A stretch of 64,000 bases of DNA from NCBI GenBank assembly GCA_008508345.1, contig QNGE01000292.1, positions 62,001-126,000 on the forward strand, given 5' to 3'. The position numbers and the translations under genes are program-made. The notes under the pieces are model-generated. The model had not been told where the DNA came from and did no database searches. It worked only from the letters and a program-made list of their open reading frames with translations. This stretch comes from Paragonimus westermani (taxonomy: Eukaryota > Platyhelminthes > Trematoda > Plagiorchiida > Troglotrematidae). Shown here piece by piece: positions 1 through 10,258 of this stretch (position 1 is its first letter; every line of letters begins with the position of its first letter).

Positions 1-647
1 GAGAGGTGCTTTTCGGCATTCGACGACTTATTCACTCACAGAGTCGACCGCATGACAAAAGCCATATTAGATTTGAGGGAGACTAGCTTCACGATGCGAA
101 TTTGAAGCAATGAATTGTCCTTCTGAACAACAGCCATCGAGTAGGATGAATTAGGAAGAACTACATACGGGCACGAAAATTGTGTATTAGCTGTTGTCCA
201 TGAATCCCAGAATCAACATGGTAATTCATGAAATTCAAAAGAAATAGTGGGGGCTTAAATTTCCTTCGGACAAACAGTCCTCAATAAGTTGCAACAAAAC
301 ACAACTGTACTGATTGACTATCGGTGCACCCCAACCTAAAATTTCAGTACCAAACCCAGCCTGGAAAGCAGAACTGGAAGACAACCGATTGGAAACTGTA
401 GAGTTGACACATTCAAATAAACTAGGTCTAACCGTGGGTGCCCTGTCATAGTATCACTAATGAAAATTGAGTAAATGCAGTTAATCGAAACCCGCACTAC
501 CAATGGAGATAAAAATGGTCTGGATTAAGTAAACGGTCCTGAGGGAACCGCCAAAGAATATATTGTAGCGATAAAGCTTTTGAAAACTTTATGATGTTAA
601 GTAACGTCACAACATGTGGCACAAGATAACGATAACTTCGGAAGATA
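1..647. other. 3' flank of CSN5, no gene seen
   Basis: This stretch lies downstream of the CSN5 stop codon. No open frame longer than about 60 codons with recognisable similarity was found on either strand. On the minus strand a CATAAA-type hexamer (plus TTTATG near 588-593) could serve as an alternative poly(A) signal for CSN5. Otherwise nothing is supported. Confidence 0.5.
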
Positions 648-788
648 TCAAAATTTATTGAAAATACTGTCCTTGATCAACTGTCCCATCAGCGCATGCA
701 TTTGCTCCATGGCTAACTTGGTTGCGTCTTTGCTACACTTGGCTAGTCTGTCCTCAAGTCGATCAATGTCCCAGTTCATGCGAGACAC
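648..788 (-). CDS. CSN5: CSN5 coding exon 5 (C-terminus and stop)
   Basis: The last exon encodes 46 residues. It begins [19 protein letters not shown] and ends [11 protein letters not shown] before TGA at 650-648. It aligns with the C-terminal helix of human CSN5 (human ends near KDKLFNQINIS). The acceptor has a strong pyrimidine tract ending CTTCAG (AG at 790-789). Confidence 0.95.
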   Translation of the reverse strand: MSRMNWDIDRLEDRLAKCSKDATKLAMEQMHALMGQLIKDSIFNKF

Positions 789-3700
789 CTGAAGACAGAC
801 GCAGGGCAGAAAAAAGTCAGAATAAGAATGCTTCCCATAGAAGTGACAAGTTACAGTACATGGGAAAGTGATGCGTGATTTAACATGCAAAGGCAAATAG
901 TAATCAAAACCTGCGAACCAAAAAAACACGCAGACCAATTACAAATACGAACAAAAAAAGGCGTTTATACACTTGTAATAGGATAAATAGAAACTCTTTG
1001 AAGCAAAATAACTTGTTGACAATTTCCGTGCCTTACGCGCGCAACAGTGATGAGTACACGGGAGGGAACGAGCAACGTACCGAAGCAACAGCATGTTCCA
1101 CTTTCTCGGCCAAATCTTTAGTAAGACCGGCCAAGTAATCCGGTTGTGCTAGTATGCTGACAGAACTGAGTGTGTTTACCCAGTACTTATTCCAGAGCAA
1201 GTCCAGTAATCGTTTGTCAAGAACAGATTTGAAATGAGAAACCTCCAAGGCGTAGTACTGTTTGCAGTGCACCCCAAAATCTTCTATTTTGTCCATAGGT
1301 ATGGACTGATATTCGGAAGGACCTTCGTCGGGTGGCCTGTAACCAACTGGATAAGTTCGAAACGCACCGAGGTTGACTGGAAGAAACGACCAAATTCATT
1401 CAGGTTGACAAGTAGACAAAGAAATTACAACGCCAAACGGACCAACAAGGACAAAATGGAGTTAACACATACAGCCACGAAACATTTTGACAAAATGATT
1501 CACTGCACAGCTAAAAAACATAAGAACCAACCGATTCTTAATCACAGACAAATCCGCTAGTCTGAAAATCCACGGGGAACGATGCTGAAAAATTTTGTTA
1601 CAAGGGAGCTAGACACTTTGCTTGCGGATAGTTTTTGTCATGTATCTCAGACTCAATGGGGTATGAAGATATTAACAGCAGGTGATGTACCGAAACTAAG
1701 TCCGCCCAATTTTATTTCGTCAGTGAATGCACTGCCTAAGGTAGCTTGAAGTCGAAACCGCCCAGGACTTGAAAGTGGGTTGAACTTTTACACAATCTTC
1801 GCAAGTGCTCTTGAGGTCCGCAATAATCTGCAGGCTACACTGAATCTGAGATACACCAAAAAATGACCACCAGAAAAAATACTAACTCCGACATAGATAA
1901 GTGCGCATTACAACAGCCGAAGTAGCTCAGTGCTAACGAAGACGACTACAACTTACACTAGAGCATGGTCAATTCTGAGTTGACTTGAATATTCGCGTTG
2001 AAGTCTGGGCGACAATGCGTCTACATCCAGGTGATGAGAATAAACAATGGATTTCAGAGTACTATGCGACTGTTAGCAGGTAGAGTGCAACATATAAATC
2101 ATAAAGAAGAACGGATGGAGCGTTTCTAGAAATATGGTATCAAAAAGGTACCAAAAAGTTAGCAGAATAAGCATTAATTAGCAGGGTTCGAAACCAGCTG
2201 AGGAAGCAACGCAAACAAACAATGGAAACCACCTTTTCCCGAGGAGATGGTTCTAATGGGGTCAACGACGATCGCTACAAATGGTTCTTGGTAGGTCTGA
2301 TTCATTAGCTGTGTGGTAACGTCAATACCAGATAGCCAACAACCGTAGCCCGGATGAGAATGATACCAACCGAGCACATTCTCTGTTCGGCCAACTTGAG
2401 CAATCGCCTCCTTGTAGATAGTCACATATTCGTACGCTTCAGCCTAATAGGAAGGATAGGATAGGCACATTCACGAGCACATAACAGCAGGAAAATCAGG
2501 AACATGAGGGAGAACGGGTGTGAACACCTTGACGAATAGTCATTTCCATCAAATAAAGAGCACTTCAACATCTAAAAATATAATGAGCGGCAACAAACGA
2601 AACCCAAAGTATGACAAACCTGACAGTTTCGGAGAACGAACAGGTTACCGTGATGCTATTAATTTTTTATGGAAGACATTTGGCACACATTTGGGAGAAC
2701 GGGCTTCGAACTTACCGTTTGATAGCCAACGGTTCACCAGTATCATGCTGTGCGAATGCCACGCAGTGTGCATCACAGGCGAAAAGCGAGACGTAGGTTA
2801 AGTGATTCGGAGAATCAGACACTGACACTGCGGTTGTTGCAAAAAGACAGCACGTTCGTATGTGCGCATCTGTTGATAAACTTGGTTACAAGGCTGTTCA
2901 CTGCTCTCAATCAGACGCAGACATTTCTTCCATCAAAGAAGAACAAGGAAATAGCACCATAATCATAGAAACAATACATCGGTGGTTCTCACCGATGTTT
3001 AGCTGTCACACAACCATGAAGAGAATACAGCAAACCCTATAGAGGACGAGGAAAGAAAGAAGAGGGAAAGGGACCTAACTACCAAAAGTGCCTCCGTCTA
3101 TATTACATCAGCCAAAATCAGGGTGCCCATACCGTACGAACAAACCACTGAACTGAGATGGAAAACGAAGTGTTAACAGAAGCACGTCTCCCTTACAGCT
3201 TTCAGTGCTCCGTGTCACTAAAAGCACTTACCTTGAAGACAACTCGGCCCAACAACAACGTTCATGCCACCGAGTCCGATTAGCCACCACCTCATCTAAC
3301 GTCTACAGCCACCAACTCTGCGGGTCGCGAGGGCCCCAGCCAGTAAGAGGAACCAGACCTACAGTGGCCAACACAGTGCTAGACGAATTCATCCATCCAC
3401 ACTAAGTCATCAAATGTCCACCTCGTACATTACGCCAGTAAGCCACAGCGTCGACAGAGTGCTCGGTGGGGCAGACGACTAGCTGGCATCCTCAGCACAC
3501 GGCCTAGCTATCTGTGCCTGTGCAAGTGTAAGGACTGAACAAAAGAACTCAACTGACAATCACCACCGAATACCCGCCTCATAACCCCTTCGTTGCTTAC
3601 TCGTGGGTGCCACCCGATGCGTGCGATCGAACACAGACTTTGGTGGTCAAATACCTCAAGACTGTTCAAGTCTTCCACTCTGAGTAACCAAGGTTCCCAG

Positions 3701-6700
3701 CCGTAAAATGATACAGCCCTCACGGTTACCTTATATACGCGACACTGAAGTCTCACATACATGCCCCTCTGTTTCCAGAAATGTCCCAGATTGGAGAATA
3801 CCGTCCTAGCCTTAAACACACGCGCTTCTATCTCATTCCCCACACCTCCACCGCCACCGCTTATGTAGCTTCCCAAGTATAAAAACTGGTCAACAACTCC
3901 CACGATGTCATTATCCAACATCAAATCTACATACTCAGAGCAGTCTTGCACAATCGTTTTGCACAATATGGCTGCAAAACGCATTCCGAAGTACTTAGAA
4001 GAGTGTGAAAGAGAGTCTGGCATTGTTTGTGTTGCTGGAAAGTCGTCAAAAAACAACAACCTGTAGTCAGCATAAGCAAGGCCAGTCAGTCTTCCACCCA
4101 GCAGGAGGTCCATGCCGACATCTTGTGAGTGCCGAAGACGGCCCGCTATTAGTTCGTCCATAGGAACAATAAACAAAAATGGTGAAAGTGGATGGCTCTG
4201 ACGTATGCCATTGTTGGTGCTCAAACTGTCCAACAGTTCACCGCAAAAATTAACCCGAGCTGAAGTGCACGAAAAAGGCACCGACAGTATGTCAACACAC
4301 TCTGTCGGGACACATCTGAGTTTGAGAGACTCTAAAGGTGTAGATGGATCTACTAGATCAAACGCACCATTACAGTCGAGAAATGTTAGACACCGGTAAA
4401 CAAAACAGGACACTGCTTCACAATTTCGTGGAGAATGAAAACTTGATCAATACATCACCGCCAAAGACGAAACCCTGACTGTTCTCCCCTTGTGCTTGCC
4501 TCCCGGTCTATAGAGAGTCGATGAATTACAATGGATACCAGAACCTTAGTGATGACTAGGGTCAACCTAATCCTCTTATGATTTTCCAAGAGTCCAGCAC
4601 TCCTATCTCAAATATGAGAACAATTATCGAATGACCCCAGCACGGAGGAATGGTCTCCGTGGTCCGCACAAATCGAAACAAGGGAGTCAAGGTCGCTAGT
4701 AACAAACACCCACCTTCTTTGAAAAGTGCCAGCACGAGATCATCTGAGCCAGCATACTTAGCATGTTTAACAGCCAAAATGCAATTGTTGAACTCAATCT
4801 TAATAGGTAGTCCTAACTCTACCGACCAGGATACTACATTACAAGGTTGCGGCGGTAACATATAAGAAGCAAGAGGCCAGCTGATTTCATTCAAAAATGT
4901 TCCGCCCATCGCTCTAACCTTCTAGACTTATTATGAATGAATGTGCCATATGCCTTGTTAACAGCTTCATTGACAGACGGCCGCTCTGAAACAGTGGCAC
5001 CGATAAGCTTCAAGAGTGTACCGGTGTTCCCTGAAGCAAAATCGACTTCCATTTCCTTAACGTTCTCCATTCGCTAAGCCTCACGACCGGCGAGCGGGCT
5101 ACGTTACAACTCCCTACGAATATCTCTTCAAATCCTATTACGTGAACTGCCAGGAGTAACGATCCACATGACATCTAACAACTAACTCCGAAATCCAGTG
5201 TATTTTGTTCACAAATCACCGTGCCGTATGACACAGTGCCCGCCTCATGAATGGCCGGAGACACTTCAGCTCAACAGTTGTGAGGATCTTCGGAGTGACA
5301 GCTGCTAAGCCTGCTTTCTAGACTAGCTTGACACTCATGTTTTACTGACAAAATAGCCCATTTCTCAACAGCCAGCCGTTGCTGTTGGTAGGGTCGTTGC
5401 TCAGCAAAAGTAAGAGCCAAACGGCGAAATGCAAACGCATGATCTGAGTCCAAGTGCGTGTTCTAATAAGAACGACAGTCCTGAATGAGGCTCCACCACC
5501 CATACTTAACAGCTATGTGGTCTACCTGAGACCAGGCCTAATTAGGAGAAAGGGGGCATCAAGTATAACAATGACGCACAAGATGTCTAAAACTAGTGCT
5601 GGCTAAAAATTGCCGATGATCAGCACACACTTGCAACAGACACTCACCATTATTCGAACCACGTGATGCTATCCCAAACTCGCCCACCTAAACTATACTC
5701 GGCCTCACCAAGGCGACTGACCAGAGCGTTCACATCCCTGGCCAGAACAAAAACATCAGAACCACGTGTCAACCGAAGCAGGGTGGTCAGATCCACGTAA
5801 GAGACGTCCTTGACACCGATATCACTACGTTCAGTTAGATGAAAAGATTTCTGAAGTTTTGCGTCCACAGCTGACACTAACTGAACCTGCCAAGTGGATG
5901 GCACAAAGTCCACTGCTAACAGGAATCAAATCTAACAATGCGGCTGCAACCGTCGTGTTGGGGACTATACCTACTCCAGCCTGACCGGTAGCTGGAGCCC
6001 TGAAGTCATCCGAAGTGTATAACCAGTATCGAGTAGGTAGTGCGGGTATTGTTAGTTCCATAAATTTACTACTGTCCTGGATTCTAATCTCCCAAATACA
6101 GCAGACGTCAACATCCAACGAGTCTAACGTTCATGCGACAGCAGCCTGTTAACCTGTCTGGTTTAAGGTGCGAACTTTGAAAGCACCCATATTACTTCCA
6201 TTCTGGGTTTAAGCAAAGGAGGACAACGGAGGCTTGGAGCTGAATGGTAAAAGATAGAAACCGCCAACACATTTCTACTACGATTGGCTATATCTGTTGT
6301 GGGACCTGTAGAGTAATCAGTAGAAATGAGGAACGGGAGGAGCCTGTGGGCTGAACTTGATAGAACTGTGGGGGAGGGGTAAATAGTAGCATGTTTTCGC
6401 CCATCTACCATGCTGTATGCAGCAGATAAAGCGGCGCGATCTGTACTGCGAAACAACCGGTGCGGCATGGAATTACTGATGTTGTGAATAGCCATGTGTG
6501 TTTGTGACCTGATATAATGCTAGGACGCTCAGTCCTGGACAGAACAACGATAAGGGCTCACAACCAAAGCCTTTCGCACAAAAACCTGTACCAATGGATA
6601 GCGGATGAGTGTGCCAAAACGGGCACGTTTTTCTGAACAAAGATGCTAACAGCCTTCCAACCCAGCTTGGATGAGCAGGAGATTGTGGTTTGTCAGACCT

Positions 6701-8872
6701 CTACCTATTGACCTGCGTCGTACGAGTGACGCTGTCGATGTGGTCGCCACACCGCCCAGTTTGGCCCAATAGGTTATGGAGATACGCGAGTCGTCAGTCT
6801 TGTTATGCCGAACTAAGACAATTCACGCAGGTGAAGACAGCCACTTGTACAGGCATTCGAAGTAAGAGGCGAGCTGCTGTTAGCAACAGTGACGATGTCC
6901 ACGTGCCGAAAAAAACCATTATCAAGCAGGAACATGTTGTTAATGTGATAAAAAAGTGGTGGTAACATACCTTACGTCAGACCAGGTGCGCCTTATCTGA
7001 TAAGCCATGCTAAGAACAAAGGTATATAATAGGAATATGGGCAAAAGTACTAGTCCCTTCTAACAGTGACAGCAACTCTAGGGACCAAATTTCGATTTCC
7101 CTAAGGACGTCCGCTGTAATTTTATTAAACAAGTTAGCAGCGCGCGGAACATATGGTATATCTTTTTGATAATTGTCTCACGTTGTAAGAGACACTGACT
7201 AACAGTAAACAATTTGCCAGGGAGTGTTTATTAAGGCGATATGTCAAGCCTGCAGAAGTTGGCAAACGGCAAATCGTGGTTTCTCACTGTACCAAACGCA
7301 AAAAGCTACGTGAGTTAATTCGACCAATTAATTCACAGAGTGAGAACCGTACAACATGACAAGCGTGGAGTGAACATGTATGCAATTAGTTCCCTTAAAT
7401 GAAGCGGGTGAACCAATACACAGCAAAATGACATGCAAGTGCTATCTACTGTTACAGCTAGGTCAAAGTAGAACAGGTGCATAGGATAAGCGACTCAAAT
7501 GAAGTACCTGAGCATTCACCCGAGTTTCAGTTCCTTCGACTGGCAAGGGAGAACAGTCAATCACAATCATGGTCTGGTGGGCGACTTTACCGATTAGAAC
7601 TCCCATAACCTACCGAGGCGGAAAAAATAGGTGAATACCATTGCGCCAGCCCCAAAATAATGAACAAGACTTCGGCAAAGCAACAAATCAGAAATAACAG
7701 ATAACACATTGGGACGTAAACGAAAGGTCTTCCAGAAGGAGCACACGATGGGTAAGCAACCGTTTTAGGACCTGAGCCGATATATTTTATATAAAGGTTG
7801 AGAGAAGGTGATATACAGATACCTGACTTTCGAGTCTAGTCTAATCCAGATCCAGCTGAAAATACACCATAAACGATGGATTGACATTCACGAAAGGTTT
7901 CCAGGTAACCGAAAATCTCGCAGCCAGATCAAAACAAAACCAGACACACCCGGCAAACTAGTTCTAGAAACACTCCGGCGAACTGTGTCATTGATTATGC
8001 ATAGCTAAGTAGCTAAAAATCATAGCTCTGATTAGCACCGGGAGATAACAAATATGGAATGTTTACTAGTAGTTACTAATTTACATAGCTGTTGTGAATG
8101 TGACGAACAGGTTATGTTAAACAATATCTTGAACGCATGCATAATAAAGTTACATATGAACATGAGCACCTACAACAATCAAAATGTTACCACCGGTTGG
8201 CTATCGCAATTCTTACGCTCAGACAAAAAGACCATGGAATAGGTACCCAAATGAGGAAAACGCTGAGCAGACCAATGTAGAATGTGATGAATGCTGTATC
8301 AGAGGGGTTTAATTCAGGTGTAGAAACCGTTAGCATCATGCGGTATCGCATGTAAGTTGAATTCATAACCTCCACTTATAAAGTCCGTAACGCAACCAGT
8401 CACTATCAGCAATGAGAGTAAACTCAATCAAGGAGGATCACATCAAGGAATGACACAGTCACACCTCAATGGTTTGACGATTTTTGAGGAAACGCTATAC
8501 TTGGTTTATGCTTTCATTAAAAACACACACAACACAACTCACTTCCAAATTACCACCCGAACGGGCATGTAGTAACATTTTTAGCAGAGCGACAGCTGAC
8601 ACCTTCATCCATCTGAAGTAATGTGGGTCTTTCTCCCATGGCTTTGCGTTCACGATCGACTGGTGAGCTTTGACGTCATATTTGAAATATTCATCCGCGG
8701 GACCCAAAATCACTTCAATGTTGTTTTCAGCTTCCCAAGATGCCTGAGCACTAGAGGAAGCATTCAACGGGGGCGCCTTCGTACCACCTACAATCAAGGT
8801 ATTTTGGTTTGAAGATGTCTGGGATGGATTATCTGTAGTAGATGAGGAGGGAATAATATCCTCTGTTTCCAT
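648..8872 (-). CDS. CSN5: COP9 signalosome subunit 5 (JAMM isopeptidase), whole gene, 5 coding exons
   Basis: CSN5 (COPS5/JAB1) is the catalytic subunit of the COP9 signalosome. It removes NEDD8 from cullins and so controls cullin-RING ubiquitin ligases in nucleus and cytoplasm. The exons at 8872-8543, 7609-7508, 2443-2233, 1376-1081 and 788-648 join without breaking frame: 330+102+211+296+141 = 1080 nt, or 359 residues plus stop (human 334). The MPN+/JAMM metal site is complete. The glutamate is residue 110 (last codon of exon 1), and the motif [14 protein letters not shown] supplies His172, His174 and Asp185. All are offset by exactly 34 from human E76, H138, H140 and D151. The extra length is a Ser/Thr/Asn-rich N-terminal extension. 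Intron 2 (5.06 kb) carries a 3.45-kb LINE copy in the same orientation. All junctions are GT-AG. The start is the first ATG after a good acceptor; a 5'UTR exon or a spliced leader must lie upstream of it. Confidence 0.96.
654..659 (-). promoter_or_regulatory. Possible poly(A) signal AATAAA inside the last CSN5 codons
   Basis: The codons for Asn-Lys, two codons before the stop, spell AATAAA on the minus strand. No closer canonical hexamer was seen within 150 nt downstream, only a CATAAA variant near 593-588. If the hexamer is used, the 3'UTR would be only about 10-20 nt. Confidence 0.35.
1081..1376 (-). CDS. CSN5: CSN5 coding exon 4
   Basis: Starting by completing a valine codon, this exon reads [20 protein letters not shown] and then [17 protein letters not shown] and [15 protein letters not shown], the insertion and C-terminal helical region of CSN5. 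It ends in phase 0 after VEHAVAS at a GTACGT donor (1080-1079). The splice acceptor is AG at 1378-1377. Confidence 0.96.
1377..2232 (-). other. CSN5 intron 3
   Basis: An 856-bp intron between the JAMM exon and exon 4. It interrupts a codon in phase 1 (Gly-Lys-Val, as in the human protein). No transposon, RNA gene or second coding frame was recognised in it. Confidence 0.8.
2233..2443 (-). CDS. CSN5: CSN5 coding exon 3 (JAMM motif)
   Basis: This exon encodes residues 145-214. It begins [19 protein letters not shown] and continues into [17 protein letters not shown], which holds the zinc ligands His172, His174 and Asp185. It then reads [18 protein letters not shown] and ends in phase 1. The acceptor AG is at 2445-2444 and the donor GT at 2232-2231. 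Confidence 0.97.
2444..3347 (-). other. CSN5 intron 2, 3' part (unique sequence)
   Basis: This is the intron sequence between LINE copy A and the JAMM exon. Short open frames of 60-93 codons occur on the plus strand (2520-3042), but none has recognisable domains or codon bias. I see no supported gene. Confidence 0.6.
3508..4413 (-). pseudogene. LINE reverse transcriptase fragment (301 codons), copy A
   Basis: The longest open frame of copy A covers RT palm and thumb, from [12 protein letters not shown] through the [12 protein letters not shown] motif to the C-terminal part. The active-site aspartate pair is altered (YADY) and the Gly-Cys of the template-binding loop is replaced by Ser-His. 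Reverse transcription by this protein is therefore not expected. The same 301 codons recur unchanged at 39381-40286. Confidence 0.9.
5271..6118 (-). pseudogene. LINE AP-endonuclease remnant, copy A
   Basis: Three overlapping frames carry pieces of an exonuclease-endonuclease-phosphatase domain. These are [15 protein letters not shown] near the catalytic Glu, then [20 protein letters not shown] with the Gly of the usual AGD motif replaced by Arg, then DSDHAF at the His motif. Frameshifts between the pieces make it non-functional. Confidence 0.8.
6798..7507 (-). other. CSN5 intron 2, 5' part
   Basis: Unique intron sequence between exon 2 and the 5' end of LINE copy A. A nested imperfect palindrome lies at about 7278-7352 (see the separate entry). 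Nothing else was recognised. Confidence 0.6.
7278..7352. repeat. Nested imperfect palindrome in CSN5 intron 2
   Basis: An outer arm GGTTTCTCACT pairs with AGTGAGAACC, and an inner arm GTGAGTTAATT pairs with AATTAATTCAC around a short centre. The arms are 10-11 bp each. It could form a hairpin in the CSN5 pre-mRNA, about 155 nt past the exon 2 donor. No function is shown. Confidence 0.45.
7508..7609 (-). CDS. CSN5: CSN5 coding exon 2
   Basis: A 102-nt exon encoding residues 111-144. It begins VMGVLIGKV directly after the JAMM glutamate and contains [15 protein letters not shown], which is strongly conserved in CSN5. It is phase 0 at both ends, with AG at 7611-7610 and a GTACTT donor at 7507. 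It is too short to stand out as an open frame and was found by searching for the missing segment of the protein. Confidence 0.95.
7610..8542 (-). other. CSN5 intron 1
   Basis: A 933-bp intron. A 62-codon minus-strand frame at 8187-8375 has a hydrophobic stretch but no flanking splice logic and no family match that I recognise. I treat it as chance. Confidence 0.7.
8543..8872 (-). CDS. CSN5: CSN5 coding exon 1
   Basis: This exon encodes residues 1-110. It starts [12 protein letters not shown], followed by a low-complexity stretch, then the conserved helix region [20 protein letters not shown] and [11 protein letters not shown]. The final Glu110 is the JAMM glutamate. It ends in phase 0 at a consensus GTGAGT donor. 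The first 34 or so residues have no counterpart in human CSN5 and look disordered. Confidence 0.95.
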
Positions 8873-8895
8873 AAGTAGCTGAAAAATAAAGGACA
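8873..8895 (-). promoter_or_regulatory. 3' splice acceptor just upstream of CSN5 ATG
   Basis: Read on the minus strand, a pyrimidine-rich run ends in TTTTTCAG (AG at 8880-8879), only 6 nt before the ATG at 8872. The mature 5' end is therefore produced by splicing. Either there is a 5'UTR exon upstream or this is a spliced-leader trans-splice site, as known in flatworms. The sequence alone cannot separate the two. Confidence 0.7.
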
Positions 8896-10013
8896 ATCGA
8901 AAGGTTGACACACCCTGTAAGAATACACCACAAAAAAGGGTCTCGAGAACTCCTTGAAATAGAGAGATACACTAGGTCCTAGGTGCGCCCAGCATCATCA
9001 AGTTGCCTGAAACTACATGGGGACAGTCAAGGTAACCGATCTGGAACCCACAGAGTATGACAGCTGGTCGAAATGAGTAACCACGAGCTGTACTGCAAGC
9101 ATATGCTTTCCAAACAACATGTTCATTAGCCGATTCGGTCTTGCTCCGCTTTTCGTGCAATTCGTTTAGCTTCTATTGATTTATTACACACCTGATGTCA
9201 GTCACAGCGTTATTAGCATAAGGAGCCCAACGAGACGGGCAGTAAACTTGGAAAAAAACAGAAAAGTTATACAGTGATACACACTCAAAGAATTACATCT
9301 CCTGAAGGGCCATCGACGATCTATTGCCTATTAATTATGTGTGTCGAAAATGGTGACATGCGAGATAAAAGCAAGTAACGGGATCATGGGAGAGATGGGT
9401 GTTTCCTTTGTCATATATAAAAACTCACGGAAAATGGAGTTGACTCTTGAAGGAGATAACGTTATTCTAAATAGGTCAAAACGAGTAGGTCCGATAATAA
9501 AGTACCGTGGAGTGGCCTCTTGCAATTAGGGGTGCGCTAACCAAACAGCGATTCGGGAGAGGTGGGGGTGAACGGATAACCTATTATCTACGTAGAACAA
9601 TGTAGGTGACAGTTAAGTTTATCAGCTGATACACACACAGCAACCGTTCAGGAGTGAATTCAGAGAAATCGATGTGCACGTTTGAGTATATATATTATTG
9701 CAAATTAAGATAGAGGCAAATACAAAACAAACGGATAGAACACGGATTCATGATGTTATAGTCAATCTATGGGGGTGACATCACTGAGCGTCGATCACGT
9801 AGCCCAATCGATCTACCTTTAAAAAGGACGATGCAGGCAAACGAACCGAAGAGGACCAAGTGAAATAGATCCGTTTCTTTTAGTGTCGTACAGTCGAAAG
9901 CCGTCGTACTGAGCCGAGTTGGCTGGACACCATAAAGACCGTAATACTCAATAAGGGGAAGCAACACGTTCTGAGTGAGAAATAGATGCTCAGAAGGTGC
10001 AAGGGGCGATCAT
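8881..10013. other. SMG6-CSN5 intergenic spacer
   Basis: This is 1.13 kb between the SMG6 stop (10014) and the acceptor in front of the CSN5 ATG. It must contain the SMG6 3' end and either the CSN5 promoter with an upstream 5'UTR exon or, if the genes are co-transcribed, a trans-splicing region. On the minus strand a GT/T-rich stretch (CGTGTTGCTTCCCC, about 9973-9960) lies 40-55 nt past the SMG6 stop, where a downstream cleavage element could be. Open frames here (8972-9160, 9341-9529, 9767-9967) are short and unrecognised. Confidence 0.55.
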
Positions 10014-10018
10014 TTAAT
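10013..10018 (-). promoter_or_regulatory. Possible poly(A) signal ATTAAA overlapping the SMG6 stop
   Basis: The last His codon plus the TAA stop of SMG6 read CATTAAATG on the minus strand, which contains ATTAAA. No AATAAA was noticed in the following 350 nt. If it is used, the SMG6 3'UTR would be nearly absent. Confidence 0.3.
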
Positions 10019-10258
10019 GCCTCAAAGGTTGCTTCCACTGGCCACGGGGTTGCGGTTTCGGAAATTCTGATTTACGTCCATCCGATGGCAGAACGGGTTC
10101 AACGACCGCAGCCGGTAGGCTGGTAACGATCGTTAGACGAGACCAATGAACAAAGGTGCGTAATGGTCGGACGGGCACATTGATATTGAGAGCTTTCAGA
10201 CGGAGATTGCGATCAGAAGTCAATAGCACGATTTCACGAACAAGCCTCACAGGTTGAG
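10014..10258 (-). CDS. SMG6: SMG6 coding exon 14 (PIN end, C-terminal tail, stop)
   Basis: Reads [20 protein letters not shown] then [20 protein letters not shown], matching vertebrate EPIRLLREVVLLTDDRNLRVKALTRNVPVRDIPAFLTW. Asp1283 is the last PIN aspartate; the neighbouring vertebrate Asp is Ser here. Vertebrate SMG6 ends just after FLTWAQVG, while this protein adds about 40 further residues rich in Pro and basic residues ([14 protein letters not shown]) before TAA at 10016-10014. Confidence 0.96.

Larger units (their letters stand above)
3348..6797 (-). mobile_element. Non-LTR retrotransposon (LINE) copy A, decayed, in CSN5 intron 2
   Basis: This is an APE-type LINE with RTE/SR2-like reverse transcriptase, lying in sense with CSN5. 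In element order, endonuclease fragments occur at 6118-5831 ([12 protein letters not shown], close to the family's ETRIQDSS), 5913-5650 ([20 protein letters not shown], resembling the usual AGDxNAxVGRLxE) and 5453-5271 (DSDHAF). The RT start is at 4909-4562 ([32 protein letters not shown]) and the RT core at 4413-3508. The RT core reads [36 protein letters not shown] and ends in the [16 protein letters not shown] region. The catalytic YADD box is YADY and the GVRQGCP box is GIRQSHP. Stops and frameshifts split the ORF, so the copy is dead. Most of it is duplicated at 39.2-42.7 kb. Confidence 0.9.

Noticed and set aside
1234..1560. 108-codon plus-strand ORF
   Set aside because: It is antisense to CSN5 exon 4, which is certain by homology and splice phase. 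Its translation has no recognised domain.
2174..2190. GGTTCGAAACC resembling a tRNA B box
   Set aside because: There is no matching A box or cloverleaf at the right distance, and it lies at the CSN5 exon 3 donor side.
4205..4399. Plus-strand ORF (also at 40078-40272)
   Set aside because: Antisense to the LINE reverse transcriptase; duplicated only because the LINE is.
8187..8375. 62-codon hydrophobic minus-strand ORF in CSN5 intron 1
   Set aside because: No splice continuity with CSN5 exons and no recognised family.
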